From the NCBI GenBank assembly GCA_028289545.1, contig JANQPG010000075.1, positions 1 through 58,368 on the forward strand: 58,368 bases of DNA, written 5' to 3'. The position numbers and the translations under genes are program-made. Shown here one piece after another: positions 1 to 9,052 of the stretch (position 1 is the first letter of the stretch; every line of letters begins with the position of its first letter). A model generated the notes under the pieces. It searched no databases. It had not been told where the DNA came from and worked only from the letters and a program-made list of their open reading frames with translations. This DNA is from Woeseiaceae bacterium (GTDB taxonomy: Bacteria > Pseudomonadota > Gammaproteobacteria > Steroidobacterales > Woeseiaceae).

Positions 1-24
1 GGCACCGGCGCTGAGGGCAAAGAA

Positions 25-99
25 TGGTGGGGCGTCTAGGGATCGAACCTAGGACCAGTCGGTTAAAAGCCGAATGCTCTACCTCTGAGCTAACGCCCC
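25..99 (-). tRNA. tRNA-Lys (anticodon TTT)
   Basis: Read on the minus strand, the sequence folds as a full cloverleaf. It has a seven-pair acceptor stem starting GGGGCGT, a D-arm with GCTC/GAGC, an anticodon loop CTTTTAA, and a T-arm containing GGTTCGATCC. The 3' CCA is encoded at 25-27. The first anticodon-stem pair is a T-C mismatch; the rest pair well. Its position just downstream of cpoB matches the tol-pal/lysine tRNA order known from other gammaproteobacteria. Confidence 0.95.
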
Positions 100-178
100 G
101 CACCGGGTGCGCGGCAGGCCGCCGCGCGAGGCGGGCATCATACCGAAACAGCACCAAATGACAAGGGGAGGACCGTGG

Positions 179-937
179 CTAGACGCCCTCTGACTGCATA
201 CGCTCGAGGCGCTGCCCGGCTAGTCTCGCCGCCGTCGTTTCCGGGTATTCGGACTGCACGCGGACGAGCGATACCCTTGCGTCGTCGAACTGCTTCAGTT
301 CGTAGTTGCAGAAGCCCAGTTTCAACAGCGCGTCCGGCACCTTGCTCGAATCCGGGTAGCGCTCGACAACCAGCTGGAAGGCTTTGACGGCCGTCTCGAA
401 CTCCTTGCTGGCATAGTGGGTTTCGGCGAGCCAGTACTGTGCGTTGTGCGCCAAGTCGCTGTCCGGAAACGACTCGAGGAAATTCTCGAACGCCGCACCG
501 GCATCTGCGTACTTCTGTTCTTTCAGCAGCTCGAGCGCAGCCTGATAATTGTCCCGGTCGGAGCCGCCGGGGACCGGAAGGCCGCCCTCGCCCAGCTGAG
601 CGTTCGCCGACGCGGCGCGCAGGCCGGACTCCAGGGCCATGATGCGGGCGTCGAGATCCGCGTACAGACTGCGCTGCCGCTCCGCCGTCGTTTCGGCGCT
701 GTACTGGATCGCCTCATCCGTTCCGCGCAGCTCATCGACGCGCCGCTCCAGAGCCCGGACTTCCTGGGTCATCGTCGCAAGGCTCTGGTTTTGCACGACC
801 CGCTCGAGCGCCTCGAGCCGCTGATCGAGTGCAGCGAGCTGCGCCACGATGACCGGGTCCTCGGCCGGCGGCGTCAGTACGCTGCAACCGCCCAACAGCA
901 GCACGGGCAGCAATACGGCGGGTGTCTTTCCACGCAT
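179..937 (-). CDS. cpoB: Cell division coordinator CpoB (YbgF), Tol-Pal associated
   Basis: A 252-residue periplasmic protein. The N-terminus is followed by a coiled-coil stretch (about residues 28-70), and the C-terminal half (about 125-250) has TPR repeats with the typical YbgF text AQYWLAETHYA and PDALLKLG. CpoB links Tol energy state to peptidoglycan synthesis by PBP1B during division. The signal sequence ends in a lipobox-like LLGGC with Cys18, so this version may be lipid-anchored, whereas E. coli CpoB is soluble. ATG at 937 is preferred over an in-frame TTG two codons upstream. It is the last gene of the tol-pal cluster, 11 bp after pal. Confidence 0.95.
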   Translation of the reverse strand: MRGKTPAVLLPVLLLGGCSVLTPPAEDPVIVAQLAALDQRLEALERVVQNQSLATMTQEVRALERRVDELRGTDEAIQYSAETTAERQRSLYADLDARIMALESGLRAASANAQLGEGGLPVPGGSDRDNYQAALELLKEQKYADAGAAFENFLESFPDSDLAHNAQYWLAETHYASKEFETAVKAFQLVVERYPDSSKVPDALLKLGFCNYELKQFDDARVSLVRVQSEYPETTAARLAGQRLERMQSEGV

Positions 938-948
938 GTTCAAGCCTG

Positions 949-1476
949 CTAGTTCTCGTAGCGGATGACGACCCTGCGATTGGCGGCGTAAGCCGTCTCG
1001 TCGCTGCCGAATTCCGCGGGCCGTTCTTCACCGAAACTGACGGTCGAGATCTGCGAAGCCGGCACGCCCTGGATCATCAGCATGCGGCGCACGGCCTGCG
1101 CACGGCGTTCGCCGAGACCAATGTTGTATTCGCGCGAGCCGCGCTCGTCCGCATGCCCTTCGAGGCGCACGCTGGCACCGCTTTCCAGCAGCTGAACCGA
1201 GTGCCGGTTAACAATTTGTGCGTCGGCCGAGCCAACCTCATAAGAATCGAACTCGAAATAGATCGTATCGGCGAGCTCCGGGTTGTCGAAACCGGCCGGG
1301 ACATCCTCCCCGCCACCCCAATTGTCGAAATCCCCGCCGCTGGCGCTGGCGCCGTCGTTGCCGCCCACGGTATCGGTCGGCTCCGGGTCGGGAATCGTGT
1401 TGCCGCCGCAGCCAGCCAGCAGCAAAGCGGCCGCCGTCAGCGGCAGTGTCTTATTCAACCAGTGTTTAGAAGCCAT
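949..1476 (-). CDS. pal: Peptidoglycan-associated lipoprotein Pal
   Basis: A 175-residue outer membrane lipoprotein. The signal peptide ends in LLLAGC (Cys23, lipidated), followed by an Asp/Gly-rich linker and an OmpA-like domain (about residues 70-175). That domain contains YFEFDSYEV, the peptidoglycan-binding text LEGHADERGSREYN, and GEERP. Pal tethers the outer membrane to the cell wall and is pulled to the septum by TolB and TolA. It sits between tolB and cpoB. The 87-bp gap to tolB is unusually AT-rich and could hold a separate promoter. Confidence 0.97.
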   Translation of the reverse strand: MASKHWLNKTLPLTAAALLLAGCGGNTIPDPEPTDTVGGNDGASASGGDFDNWGGGEDVPAGFDNPELADTIYFEFDSYEVGSADAQIVNRHSVQLLESGASVRLEGHADERGSREYNIGLGERRAQAVRRMLMIQGVPASQISTVSFGEERPAEFGSDETAYAANRRVVIRYEN

Positions 1477-1563
1477 ATGCCTGTACTCTGAAACGTCTCA
1501 TGAAGAACAAAATTTTAATAAAAACAATCTCTAAATAAAGGTTTCTAAAGCAGCCAATAACTG

Positions 1564-2889
1564 TTAGAAGCGCGGAAACGGACTCCAGACGGGCTCTCGC
1601 ACGTCGCCGCCCCGCGATTCGAGGCGCTGCCGGATCAGCCCGTCCGCCGTCACGGTCTCCAGCACGCCATTGCGCGCCTGCCGCGTGGCGTAGATCAGCG
1701 TATCACTGTTCGGCGCGAAACTCGGGCTCTCGTCCTGGCGCCCCGCCGAGACGACCACCATCTGGTTGTCGCGCTCGAGATCGATCACGGCGATCCGGAA
1801 GTTACCGCGGTCATTATGCACAACGGCGAGTTTTTTGCCGTCCGGCGACAGCCGCGGCCTCGCATTGTAGCTGCCTTCGAAGGTCACGCGCTCCGGCGTG
1901 CCGCCCGTCACCGGCACGCGATACACCTGCGGGCCGCCGGCGCGGTCGGAATTGAAATAGATGTAGCGGCCGTCGGGCGACCAGCTGCCTTCCGTGTCAA
2001 TGGCGCGGTGGCGCGTCAGCCGGCGCGTTTGCCGCGTCGCGAGATCAAGGACGTGAATGTCCAGGTTGCCGTCCGCGCCGCCCAGCGTGACGACCAGCTG
2101 GCGGCCGTCCGGCGAGAATGCCGGGGCGCCGTTGACGCCGGGTTGGTTCGACACCTGCCGACGATTGCCCGTGCGCAGCGTTTGCACCCATATCGACGAC
2201 CGTGAGCCCTCGAATGAAACGTACGCAAGCTGACGGCTGTCAGGCGACCATGCCGGCGACATGATCGGGTCTCCGCTCTCGAGTATCGTGTATTCGTTTT
2301 CGCCGTCCTGATCCGCCACGATCAGGCGATAGAGGCGATCCTCACCTTCTCCCTGTGCCGTGACGTAGGCGACGCGCGTCGCGAACACACCTTTAATGCC
2401 CGTCAGCTTCTCGTAAATCATGTCGGCGGCGCGGTGTGCGACCCGCCGCATGGTGCCGCGGCTGGCCGGCATGCGGTAGCCGACGAGCTGGGTGCCTGCA
2501 AACGGATCGAAAAGCTGAAACTGAACGGTGTAGGCGTTGTCGCCGGTCTGCTCCACCCGACCGACAACCACCGCTTCCACTTTGAGTATCCGCCAGTCGT
2601 CGAAATCCACGTCGGCGCCGCGCGTCGGCCGTCCCAGCATCTGCGACTCGTCGATCGGAGCGAACCGGCCGCTGCGCCGCAAATCGGCGGCAATCACTTC
2701 CGCCACGTCCAGCGGCGCGTCCGTGCTGTTGCCGCTCCAGCCGAAAGGCACAATCGCGACCGGGGCAGGCTCGATATTCCATTCCGTGATCTCGACCGTT
2801 ATCTCCGCGGATGCCCGACCCGCGAACAGAAGTACCAGTAACGGCGCAAGCAAAAGCCCCGTACAAAAGCGCTGATTATGCATTTTCAC
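1564..2889 (-). CDS. tolB: Tol-Pal system protein TolB
   Basis: A 441-residue periplasmic protein with a signal peptide (residues 1-28, ending ASA), an N-terminal alpha/beta domain (about 30-160) and a six-bladed beta-propeller. The propeller is marked by WD40-like repeats such as PAWSPDSRQLAYVS, PAFSPDGRQLVVT and GSWSPDGRYIYFNSDR. TolB binds Pal through the propeller and TolA through its N-terminus. GTG at 2889 is chosen because GGGGA lies about 8 bases upstream; the ATG at 2883 is an alternative two codons on. It follows tolA closely. Confidence 0.97.
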   Translation of the reverse strand: MKMHNQRFCTGLLLAPLLVLLFAGRASAEITVEITEWNIEPAPVAIVPFGWSGNSTDAPLDVAEVIAADLRRSGRFAPIDESQMLGRPTRGADVDFDDWRILKVEAVVVGRVEQTGDNAYTVQFQLFDPFAGTQLVGYRMPASRGTMRRVAHRAADMIYEKLTGIKGVFATRVAYVTAQGEGEDRLYRLIVADQDGENEYTILESGDPIMSPAWSPDSRQLAYVSFEGSRSSIWVQTLRTGNRRQVSNQPGVNGAPAFSPDGRQLVVTLGGADGNLDIHVLDLATRQTRRLTRHRAIDTEGSWSPDGRYIYFNSDRAGGPQVYRVPVTGGTPERVTFEGSYNARPRLSPDGKKLAVVHNDRGNFRIAVIDLERDNQMVVVSAGRQDESPSFAPNSDTLIYATRQARNGVLETVTADGLIRQRLESRGGDVREPVWSPFPRF

Positions 2890-2930
2890 TAACGTTTTCC
2901 CCGTTTCGAGAACCTGCGATGACCTGTCCG

Positions 2931-3830
2931 CTAACCGTCTGGTCTGAAAATGAAGCGTATGGTCGGCTCGAATAATAGCGAGTTCTGCGGCACCGGCAAC
3001 GGTGATGCTCGTCGGACCGCCGCCTCGATCGATCGTTCCACGGCGGCGTCGCCGTTGCAGCTCAGCACGCGCGCATCCAGAACCTCGCCGGATGGCGTTT
3101 GCCGGACGCGGACCTCGCAGTTCAACCCGTCGGTGGCGCTGGGTGGCGGCGACCAGTTGCGCACGACCTTCTGTCGCAGGGCAAACATGTAGGCGGTCAT
3201 CTCGTCGGAGTTGCGCGCTTCCAGGCGCGCTTGCTCGTCGGCAAGCTCGGCGGCGCGGATCTCCTCCTCTTCCCGGCGGCGGCGTTCGTTCTCAGCCCGC
3301 TGCGCCTCGATCTGCCGCTGCCGCTCCAGCTCAGCCTGACGGCGTTTCTCCTCGAGTTCTTCCTCCTCGCGGCGCTTGCGTTCCTCTTCTTCGCGCCGTT
3401 TGCGCTCGGCTTCCTCCTGCCGTCTGCGCTCCGCGGCCTCTTCCTCCCGGCGCTTCTGCTCCGCCTCTTCTTCGAGGCGCAGACGCTCCGCTTCTTCCTC
3501 GCGGCGTTTTTGCTCGTCCAGCCGGCGTTGTTCGATCAGCCTTTCCTGTTCGAGTTTCTCGGCCTCGAGCCGGCGGCGATCCTCCACGTCGGGCTCCGGC
3601 GGCGGCTCGGGAAGCGCCTCGGGCTCCGGCTCGGGTTGCTCCTGCGGCGGCGGCTCGACGGGCACGCTGACGACATCGGGTATCGATGTCAGCGTCGCCT
3701 GAATCACGAGCGGCGGCGCCGTGGGCTGCCGGGGCCGGAATTCAAACGCAACCAGAAAGCTCCCGAGCACGGCGACGTGCAGCAGCACCGCCAGCAGCAT
3801 AGACCCGGGTCGAATGGCCGACGAGTTCAC
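2931..3830 (-). CDS. tolA: Tol-Pal system protein TolA
   Basis: A 299-residue inner membrane protein spanning the periplasm. It has one transmembrane helix (residues 11-29), a Pro/Glu-rich stretch (about 55-85), a long charged coiled coil of Glu/Arg/Lys repeats (about 85-210), and a C-terminal domain (215-299) ending PTIRFIFRPDG that contacts TolB and Pal. The coiled coil is Glu/Arg-rich rather than the Ala/Lys-rich type of E. coli. GTG start, three bases after the tolR stop, so translation is probably coupled. Confidence 0.93.
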   Translation of the reverse strand: MNSSAIRPGSMLLAVLLHVAVLGSFLVAFEFRPRQPTAPPLVIQATLTSIPDVVSVPVEPPPQEQPEPEPEALPEPPPEPDVEDRRRLEAEKLEQERLIEQRRLDEQKRREEEAERLRLEEEAEQKRREEEAAERRRQEEAERKRREEEERKRREEEELEEKRRQAELERQRQIEAQRAENERRRREEEEIRAAELADEQARLEARNSDEMTAYMFALRQKVVRNWSPPPSATDGLNCEVRVRQTPSGEVLDARVLSCNGDAAVERSIEAAVRRASPLPVPQNSLLFEPTIRFIFRPDG

Positions 3831-3833
3831 GGG

Positions 3834-4277
3834 CTACTCGGGAACCGGGTAGCTTTCCAATGGATCGGTGACGAAGCCGATACTCTGCACGCCGCCGCGC
3901 TGCAGCAGTACCATGGCGCCCACCACATTGCCGTACTCGACTTTGCGATCCGCTTTGACGAATACAGGCGTCTCCGGCGCCGCCTCCATGACGATCTTGA
4001 CCAGATCGACGATTTCCGTCGCCGATTTCGGCTGATCCTCGTCATCGCCCACCGACAGGAACAGATTCCCCGTCTCGTCGACGCTCAACACAACAGGCTG
4101 GCTGTCGGGCGCTTCCTCGATCGCGGCCGCATCCGCCTTGGGTAACTCCACCTTGACGCCCTGCGTCAACAGGGGCGCCGTAATCATGAAAATCACGAGC
4201 AACACGAGCATGACGTCGATGTACGGAACGACATTGATCTCGCCCATGAGCTTGCGTTTTTGCAGCGGCGTCGGCAT
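3834..4277 (-). CDS. tolR: Tol-Pal proton-channel subunit TolR
   Basis: A 147-residue ExbD/TolR family protein: a short cytoplasmic tail, one transmembrane helix (about residues 17-38) holding the proton-relay Asp21 in VPYIDVMLVLL, and a periplasmic domain. With TolQ it forms the ion-driven motor that powers TolA. The ATG at 4277 gives the family's usual length and lies just after the tolQ stop; the longer open frame upstream overlaps tolQ and is not family-like. Confidence 0.96.
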   Translation of the reverse strand: MPTPLQKRKLMGEINVVPYIDVMLVLLVIFMITAPLLTQGVKVELPKADAAAIEEAPDSQPVVLSVDETGNLFLSVGDDEDQPKSATEIVDLVKIVMEAAPETPVFVKADRKVEYGNVVGAMVLLQRGGVQSIGFVTDPLESYPVPE

Positions 4278-4278
4278 C

Positions 4279-4965
4279 TCAGGTACCGGCCCTTGCGCGT
4301 GCGTGGCGTTGCAGGATGCTGGCGAACTCTTCGCTGAAGCCGTCGTAACGGTACTCGAGCCTGACGGCCTTGTCGGCGAAGCGGTTGTACGCAATGACCG
4401 CCGGGATCGCGGCAAACAGCCCCATCGCCGTTGCGATCAGCGCTTCCGCGATCGGAGGCGCGACGACCGCAAGCGTTGCGGTCTGCTGGCTGCCGATCTC
4501 GATGAACGCGACCATGATGCCCCATACGGTTCCGAACAGGCCGACGTAAGGACTGGTCGAGCCAATCGTCGCCAACGTCGCCAGACTCTGTTCCAGTCGA
4601 TCCACTTCACGCATCTGCGCCACGCGCATCGCGCGACTGCATTCGGCCGCTACCTTGTCGGGATCGACGCTGCCCTGCTGGACGACGCGATTGAACTCTC
4701 GAAACCCCGCCTCGAAGATACTGGCCATGCCGAGCGAGCCGCCTTTGCCGCGTGTTGCGCTTTGATACAGCGTATTGAGATCACCGCCGGACCAGAAGCT
4801 GGCTTCGAAGTCATCCGATGCCGACTTGGTCTTTACGAGAAGACGGCGCTTGGAAAAGATGATGCTCCACGACGCAAGCGACGCCAGCAGGAGCAAGAGC
4901 ATCACAATCTTGACCGGAATACTGGCCGCCAGGATGAGGCCAACGACCGTCAGATCTGTAGTCAT
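4279..4965 (-). CDS. tolQ: Tol-Pal proton-channel subunit TolQ
   Basis: A 228-residue MotA/TolQ/ExbB family protein. There are three membrane segments: residues about 10-33, and two in the C-terminal half around GLFGTVWGIMVAFIEIG and PPIAEALIATAMGLFAAIPAVIAY, with a cytoplasmic loop between the first two. It forms the pentameric channel around TolR dimers. It opens the tolQRAB-pal-cpoB series, with a one-base gap to tolR and 6 bp after ybgC. Confidence 0.97.
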   Translation of the reverse strand: MTTDLTVVGLILAASIPVKIVMLLLLLASLASWSIIFSKRRLLVKTKSASDDFEASFWSGGDLNTLYQSATRGKGGSLGMASIFEAGFREFNRVVQQGSVDPDKVAAECSRAMRVAQMREVDRLEQSLATLATIGSTSPYVGLFGTVWGIMVAFIEIGSQQTATLAVVAPPIAEALIATAMGLFAAIPAVIAYNRFADKAVRLEYRYDGFSEEFASILQRHARARAGT

Positions 4966-4971
4966 TCGTTT

Positions 4972-5388
4972 CTATCCTTCAAAAAGAGTTCGAGGTACAC
5001 GCTGAGGCTTTAACGAATCCGCGTCGAGCAAAGCCGCGCGCACAGTGCTGGAAAACAGCATCTGCCCGTCCAGCGAATCGCGAAACACCTGCTGCTCGAT
5101 CTCGAAAGACGCGCGACTCAGGCTCCCCAGGCCGGCCGTCACGAGCAGCGTATCGTTAAAGCGAGCGGGAGCGATGAATTCGGCCGTGGCGCTCACGACG
5201 ACAAACATCAGGCGTTTCTCATTGAGTAACGTATCCTGCTGCACGCCGAGCGAGCGTAGCCACTCGGTCCGCGCTCGCTCGGTAAATCGAAAATAGTTGG
5301 CGTAGTACACCACGCCTTGCGCGTCCGTATCTTCGTAATAAACGCGAAGCGGCCAGGAGAAGGTTTCATGCGTGTGCGAGAGGCTCAT
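4972..5388 (-). CDS. ybgC: Acyl-CoA thioesterase YbgC (hotdog fold)
   Basis: About 138 residues of the 4HBT hotdog family. The signature YYEDTDAQGVVYYANY carries the catalytic Asp. YbgC hydrolyses short-chain acyl-CoA or acyl-ACP thioesters and is usually the first gene of the tol-pal operon, as here. The start is uncertain. The ATG at 5388 falls 7 bases after the ruvB stop and gives the usual length; a GTG at 5418 would add 10 residues and overlap ruvB. Neither has a strong ribosome site. Confidence 0.93.
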   Translation of the reverse strand: MSLSHTHETFSWPLRVYYEDTDAQGVVYYANYFRFTERARTEWLRSLGVQQDTLLNEKRLMFVVVSATAEFIAPARFNDTLLVTAGLGSLSRASFEIEQQVFRDSLDGQMLFSSTVRAALLDADSLKPQRVPRTLFEG

Positions 5389-5395
5389 GCAGCGC

Positions 5396-6460
5396 TCAGC
5401 CGTCCGGTGCTTCGTCACGTTCGAACAACGGCGCCTGCGACGCCTCGTCCCGGGGCGGCACGTTCAGGCCGAAATGCAGGTAAGCGTTCTTCGTCGCGAC
5501 CCGACCGCGCGCCGTACGCATCATGAAACCCTGCTGTATCAGGTAGGGCTCAATCACGTCCTCGATGGTGCCGCGCTCCTCACCCACGGCCGCCGCCAGG
5601 CTTTCGATGCCGACCGGGCCGCCATCGAACTTCTCTATGATCGTCAGCAGCAGTCGCCGATCCATTGCGTCGAAACCGTGCGGATCGACCTCCAGCATGT
5701 CCATTGCGCCGCCGGCTACCGCGCCGGTCACCACTCCGTCCGCCTGAACCTGCGCAAAGTCCCTGACTCGCCTCAGGAGCCTGTTGGCGATACGCGGCGT
5801 GCCGCGCGAACGGCGGGCGATCTCGACAGCCCCCTCCGTTTCGATCGGCAGGTTCAGTATCCCGGCAGAACGCTGCACGATCCCTTCGAGATCCGTCGAC
5901 GAATAAAACTCAAGGCGTTGCACGATGCCGAAGCGATCGCGGAGCGGCGAGGTCAGCAGCCCGGCGCGTGTTGTCGCTCCGACCAGCGTAAACGGCGGCA
6001 GATCCAGTTTGATCGAACGCGCCGCGGGGCCTTCGCCAATCACGATGTCGAGCTGGAAATCCTCCATCGCGGGATACAGCACCTCCTCGACGACAGGACT
6101 CAGGCGGTGAATCTCGTCCACGAACAAGACGTCGTTCGGTTCCAGGTTAGTGAGTATCGCGGCAAGGTCACCCGGGCGCTCCAGCACCGGTCCTGACGTC
6201 TGCCGCATGGCAACGCCCATCTCGTTGGCCACGATGTGCGCAAGCGTCGTCTTGCCGAGTCCGGGTGGACCGAAGATCAATACGTGATCGAGTGCCTCGG
6301 CACGCTGCCGCGCGGCCTCGATAAAGATGCCCATCTGCGCCGATACGCCCGGCTGACCGCGGTAATCCTCGAGTCGCGTCGGACGGATCGCCCGGTCGAT
6401 GCCTTTGTCTTCAGGGCGCAGCTCGGCGCTCGTCAGACGATCGTGTTCAATGGTTGCCAT
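5396..6460 (-). CDS. ruvB: Holliday junction helicase RuvB
   Basis: A 354-residue AAA+ ATPase. Walker A is GPPGLGKTT, Walker B is [11 protein letters not shown], sensor 1 is GATTRAG, and the C-terminal winged helix ends [12 protein letters not shown]. Hexameric RuvB drives branch migration of junctions bound by RuvA, and RuvC then resolves them. The start overlaps the ruvA stop by one base (TAATG), so the two are coupled. Length and motifs are normal. Confidence 0.98.
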   Translation of the reverse strand: MATIEHDRLTSAELRPEDKGIDRAIRPTRLEDYRGQPGVSAQMGIFIEAARQRAEALDHVLIFGPPGLGKTTLAHIVANEMGVAMRQTSGPVLERPGDLAAILTNLEPNDVLFVDEIHRLSPVVEEVLYPAMEDFQLDIVIGEGPAARSIKLDLPPFTLVGATTRAGLLTSPLRDRFGIVQRLEFYSSTDLEGIVQRSAGILNLPIETEGAVEIARRSRGTPRIANRLLRRVRDFAQVQADGVVTGAVAGGAMDMLEVDPHGFDAMDRRLLLTIIEKFDGGPVGIESLAAAVGEERGTIEDVIEPYLIQQGFMMRTARGRVATKNAYLHFGLNVPPRDEASQAPLFERDEAPDG

Positions 6461-7053
6461 TAGCCTGCCACCTGCTTGAGGGCGCTGCGAATGATCTCCT
6501 CCGCGCTCTTGCCGTCCGTATCGAGTTTGCCGACCAGCTTGTTCACCTCGGCGGGTCGATAACCCAGGGCGATCAGCGCATCACACGCTTCCTGCCGCGC
6601 ACCGGCAGGCGCCACGACTTTCCCTCCCGCTTTGGCGGGCTGCGAAGACAATACACTCAGACGGTCGCGCATTTCGATAATCAGGCGCTCGGCGGTCTTC
6701 TTACCCACGCCCGGTATTTTGGTCAGGGTGGCGCTGTCTTCGTATTCGATGCAGCGCCGGAAGTCGCCCGCACTCATTGCCGAGAGCACGGCCAGCGCCA
6801 TCTTGGCGCCCACGCCGCTGACCTTCAGGAGACTTCGAAACAGCTGCTTCTCGTCCGCTGTCGTAAATCCGTAGAGCGTATGGTTGTCCTCGCGCACGAC
6901 CAGGTGCGTCAGCAGGCTGACCTCACCGCCTACCGGCGGCAGCTCGAGAAACGTGGACATCGGCGTCTCGACTTCGTAACCGACACCGTGACACTCCAGC
7001 AGCAAGCCCGGCGCCTGTTTCTCGAGTATCGTGCCTTTCAACGACCCAATCAT
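6460..7053 (-). CDS. ruvA: Holliday junction DNA-binding protein RuvA
   Basis: A 197-residue protein with the usual three domains: an N-terminal OB fold ([23 protein letters not shown] region), two helix-hairpin-helix motifs ([14 protein letters not shown] and [16 protein letters not shown]), and a C-terminal domain that contacts RuvB. RuvA tetramers clamp four-way junctions. It lies between ruvC and ruvB. Confidence 0.98.
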   Translation of the reverse strand: MIGSLKGTILEKQAPGLLLECHGVGYEVETPMSTFLELPPVGGEVSLLTHLVVREDNHTLYGFTTADEKQLFRSLLKVSGVGAKMALAVLSAMSAGDFRRCIEYEDSATLTKIPGVGKKTAERLIIEMRDRLSVLSSQPAKAGGKVVAPAGARQEACDALIALGYRPAEVNKLVGKLDTDGKSAEEIIRSALKQVAG

Positions 7054-7062
7054 GGGACTGGC

Positions 7063-7602
7063 TCAGCGGACACCCGCGGCCCGTGCGCTCTCCGACAATC
7101 GAGAGCGAATCCGCCGCTGGTGTGCGTGACAGACGGCGACCGCCAGCGCATCGGCGGCGTCGCTGCCCGGCTCACCCTTGAGTTTGAGCAGCGATACGAT
7201 CATGTGCTGTACCTGCTCCTTGGTGGCGCCGCCCGTACCGACGATGGCTTGCTTGATCTCGCGCGGCGAGTACTCGAAAACGTCGACATCGCGAACGAAG
7301 GTTGCGCACAGAGCGGCCGAGCGCGCCTGACCCAGTTTGAGCGCACTGCCGGCATTGCGCGCCATGAACACGTCCTCGATCGCAACGACGTCCGGACGGT
7401 ATTCCGCAACAACCTCGCCGACCGCTCGATAGATTTCCCGCAGGCGTTCCGGAAACGTGCCATCCGCCGTGCGAACCACGCCGCTTGCACAGTAGCGAAG
7501 CTCGTTACCGCCGAGATCGACGAGACCAAAACCGGTAATCCGCGACCCCGGATCGATCCCCAGTATGCGTCGACGAGTGTTCAAGATATCGCCCGCGGCC
7601 AC
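7063..7602 (-). CDS. ruvC: Crossover junction endonuclease RuvC
   Basis: A 179-residue RNase H-fold resolvase. It shows LGIDPGSRITGFG with the first catalytic Asp, VAIEDVFMARNAGSALKLGQAR with the second acidic residue, and DAADALAVAVCHAH with the last pair. It cuts Holliday junctions after branch migration by RuvAB. The GTG start at 7602, two bases after the yebC stop, adds about ten residues to the common MxxILGIDPG start; there is no ATG nearby. Confidence 0.97.
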   Translation of the reverse strand: MAAGDILNTRRRILGIDPGSRITGFGLVDLGGNELRYCASGVVRTADGTFPERLREIYRAVGEVVAEYRPDVVAIEDVFMARNAGSALKLGQARSAALCATFVRDVDVFEYSPREIKQAIVGTGGATKEQVQHMIVSLLKLKGEPGSDAADALAVAVCHAHQRRIRSRLSESARAAGVR

Positions 7603-7604
7603 CG

Positions 7605-8348
7605 CTACAACTGGGCCAACACCTCTTCCGAAATGTCGGCGTTGGAATACACCTGCTGCACATCGTCGAGGTCTTCCAGCATTTCGAGCATCTTCACCAT
7701 CGATCCCGCTTCGTTGACGCCCAGCTCCGCATTGGTGGATGCGCGCATCGTGAGTTCCGCATTAGCGGGCTCGAGCCCGCTGTTGCGCATGGCGTCGCGA
7801 ACCTGCTCGAACTCCGCCGGCTCGGTCAGGACTTCGATCGAGCCGTCGTCATCGACGAGCACGTCCTCGGCGCCGGCCTCGATCGCCGCTTCCATGACGC
7901 GGTCTTCATCGCTGCCGGTCGGATACAGGAGCTGCCCCACCGGGTTGAATAAATAGCTGACCGAGCCGTCCGCGCCCAGGTTGCCGCCGAACTTGCTGAA
8001 GGCATGCCGCACTTCCGCAACCGTGCGATTGCGGTTGTCCGTCAGGCAGTCGACCATGACGGCCGTGCCTCCGGGACCGTAACCCTCGTAGCGAATCTCC
8101 TGGTAGTCGGCGCCGTCGGTTTCCCCGGAGCCCCGTTTGACGGCACGCTCGATATTGTCTTTCGGCATGCTCTGCGCTTTGGCCTTGTCGATCGCGAGGC
8201 GCAGCCGGGGGTTGGCATCGACGTCGCCGCCGCCCATCTTCGCCGCGACGGTGATCTCGCGAATCAGTTTGGTGAACAGCTTGCCGCGTTTTTTATCCTG
8301 GGCGCCCTTGCGGTGCTGAATGTTCGCCCACTTACTGTGTCCTGCCAT
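7605..8348 (-). CDS. yebC: YebC/PmpR family protein
   Basis: A 247-residue protein beginning [20 protein letters not shown], the hallmark of the YebC/TACO1 family. Members have been described as DNA-binding regulators and, more recently, as translation factors that help at polyproline stretches. The genomic link with ruvCAB is conserved. First gene of the yebC-ruvCAB run. Confidence 0.97.
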   Translation of the reverse strand: MAGHSKWANIQHRKGAQDKKRGKLFTKLIREITVAAKMGGGDVDANPRLRLAIDKAKAQSMPKDNIERAVKRGSGETDGADYQEIRYEGYGPGGTAVMVDCLTDNRNRTVAEVRHAFSKFGGNLGADGSVSYLFNPVGQLLYPTGSDEDRVMEAAIEAGAEDVLVDDDGSIEVLTEPAEFEQVRDAMRNSGLEPANAELTMRASTNAELGVNEAGSMVKMLEMLEDLDDVQQVYSNADISEEVLAQL

Positions 8349-8366
8349 GTCCCCTGACCGTTTGCG

Positions 8367-8942
8367 TCAAAACCGGAATTCAAATCCCAGATGTACGCCG
8401 GAATCGAATTCGAAGCGCCCGGCGCCTTCGTACTCCGCCTTGATTTCGCGAAGCCCAATATACACGTCGGCGTCACGCAGGACGTTATAGCCAACGCGAA
8501 CGCCGACCTCGTAGAACTCGGTCTTATCGCCAAACGCTACCACATCCGGCGCGTAGTAGAGGCTTCCGCCGATGTTGAAGCGGTCGGCGTTGGGGGGCGT
8601 GTACCTCACGAAGCCACCGAGCGCGAGCGCGCTGCCGTCGAAGCCGCTCGGATCGGTTTCGCTGTATACCAGCCGCAGTCCAAGCCCGGCATCGAGCTGG
8701 GTATTGCCCGATCCCGCGGCGTCAACGAGGTGAAAGCTCGCGTGCAGGACATCCCCGCGATCCTGGTTGTGCAGCCAGCCGACGTCGGCACGGACGTTGC
8801 CGCTGCCGACCTTCCAGGCAAATTCGCCTCGCACTGAATCGTCGTTGAGATTGATGTTCAGCGCCCGTCCCGCGGTCTGTGCGGACGCCAGTCCCGTCAA
8901 CAGACACAGGCAAAGCGCAAGCAGTACTTGATACGCTTTCAT
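8367..8942 (-). CDS. YfaZ family outer membrane protein
   Basis: A 191-residue predicted outer membrane beta-barrel. It has a signal peptide (residues 1-21, ending ASA) followed by alternating amphipathic strands and a C-terminal aromatic residue in GFEFRF, typical of Bam-assembled barrels. The text resembles the YfaZ family, whose function is unknown. The ATG at 8942 is chosen because it gives a clean signal peptide. It is divergent from relA. Confidence 0.8.
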   Translation of the reverse strand: MKAYQVLLALCLCLLTGLASAQTAGRALNINLNDDSVRGEFAWKVGSGNVRADVGWLHNQDRGDVLHASFHLVDAAGSGNTQLDAGLGLRLVYSETDPSGFDGSALALGGFVRYTPPNADRFNIGGSLYYAPDVVAFGDKTEFYEVGVRVGYNVLRDADVYIGLREIKAEYEGAGRFEFDSGVHLGFEFRF

Positions 8943-9052
8943 AGTGTTCCCAAATTGTGTGCCCAAGTCGCCGTGCGAGGCGCTGCCCCGACACGACGCG
9001 GGTATGATAACGGACAATCAACGGGCAGGCACCGTTTCCACCCAGAGGCTCA

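Noticed and set aside
3099..4145. A 348-codon Leu-rich frame antisense to tolA/tolR
   Set aside because: The Leu/Phe runs are the complement of the Glu/Lys/Arg coiled-coil codons of TolA, not membrane helices of a real gene.
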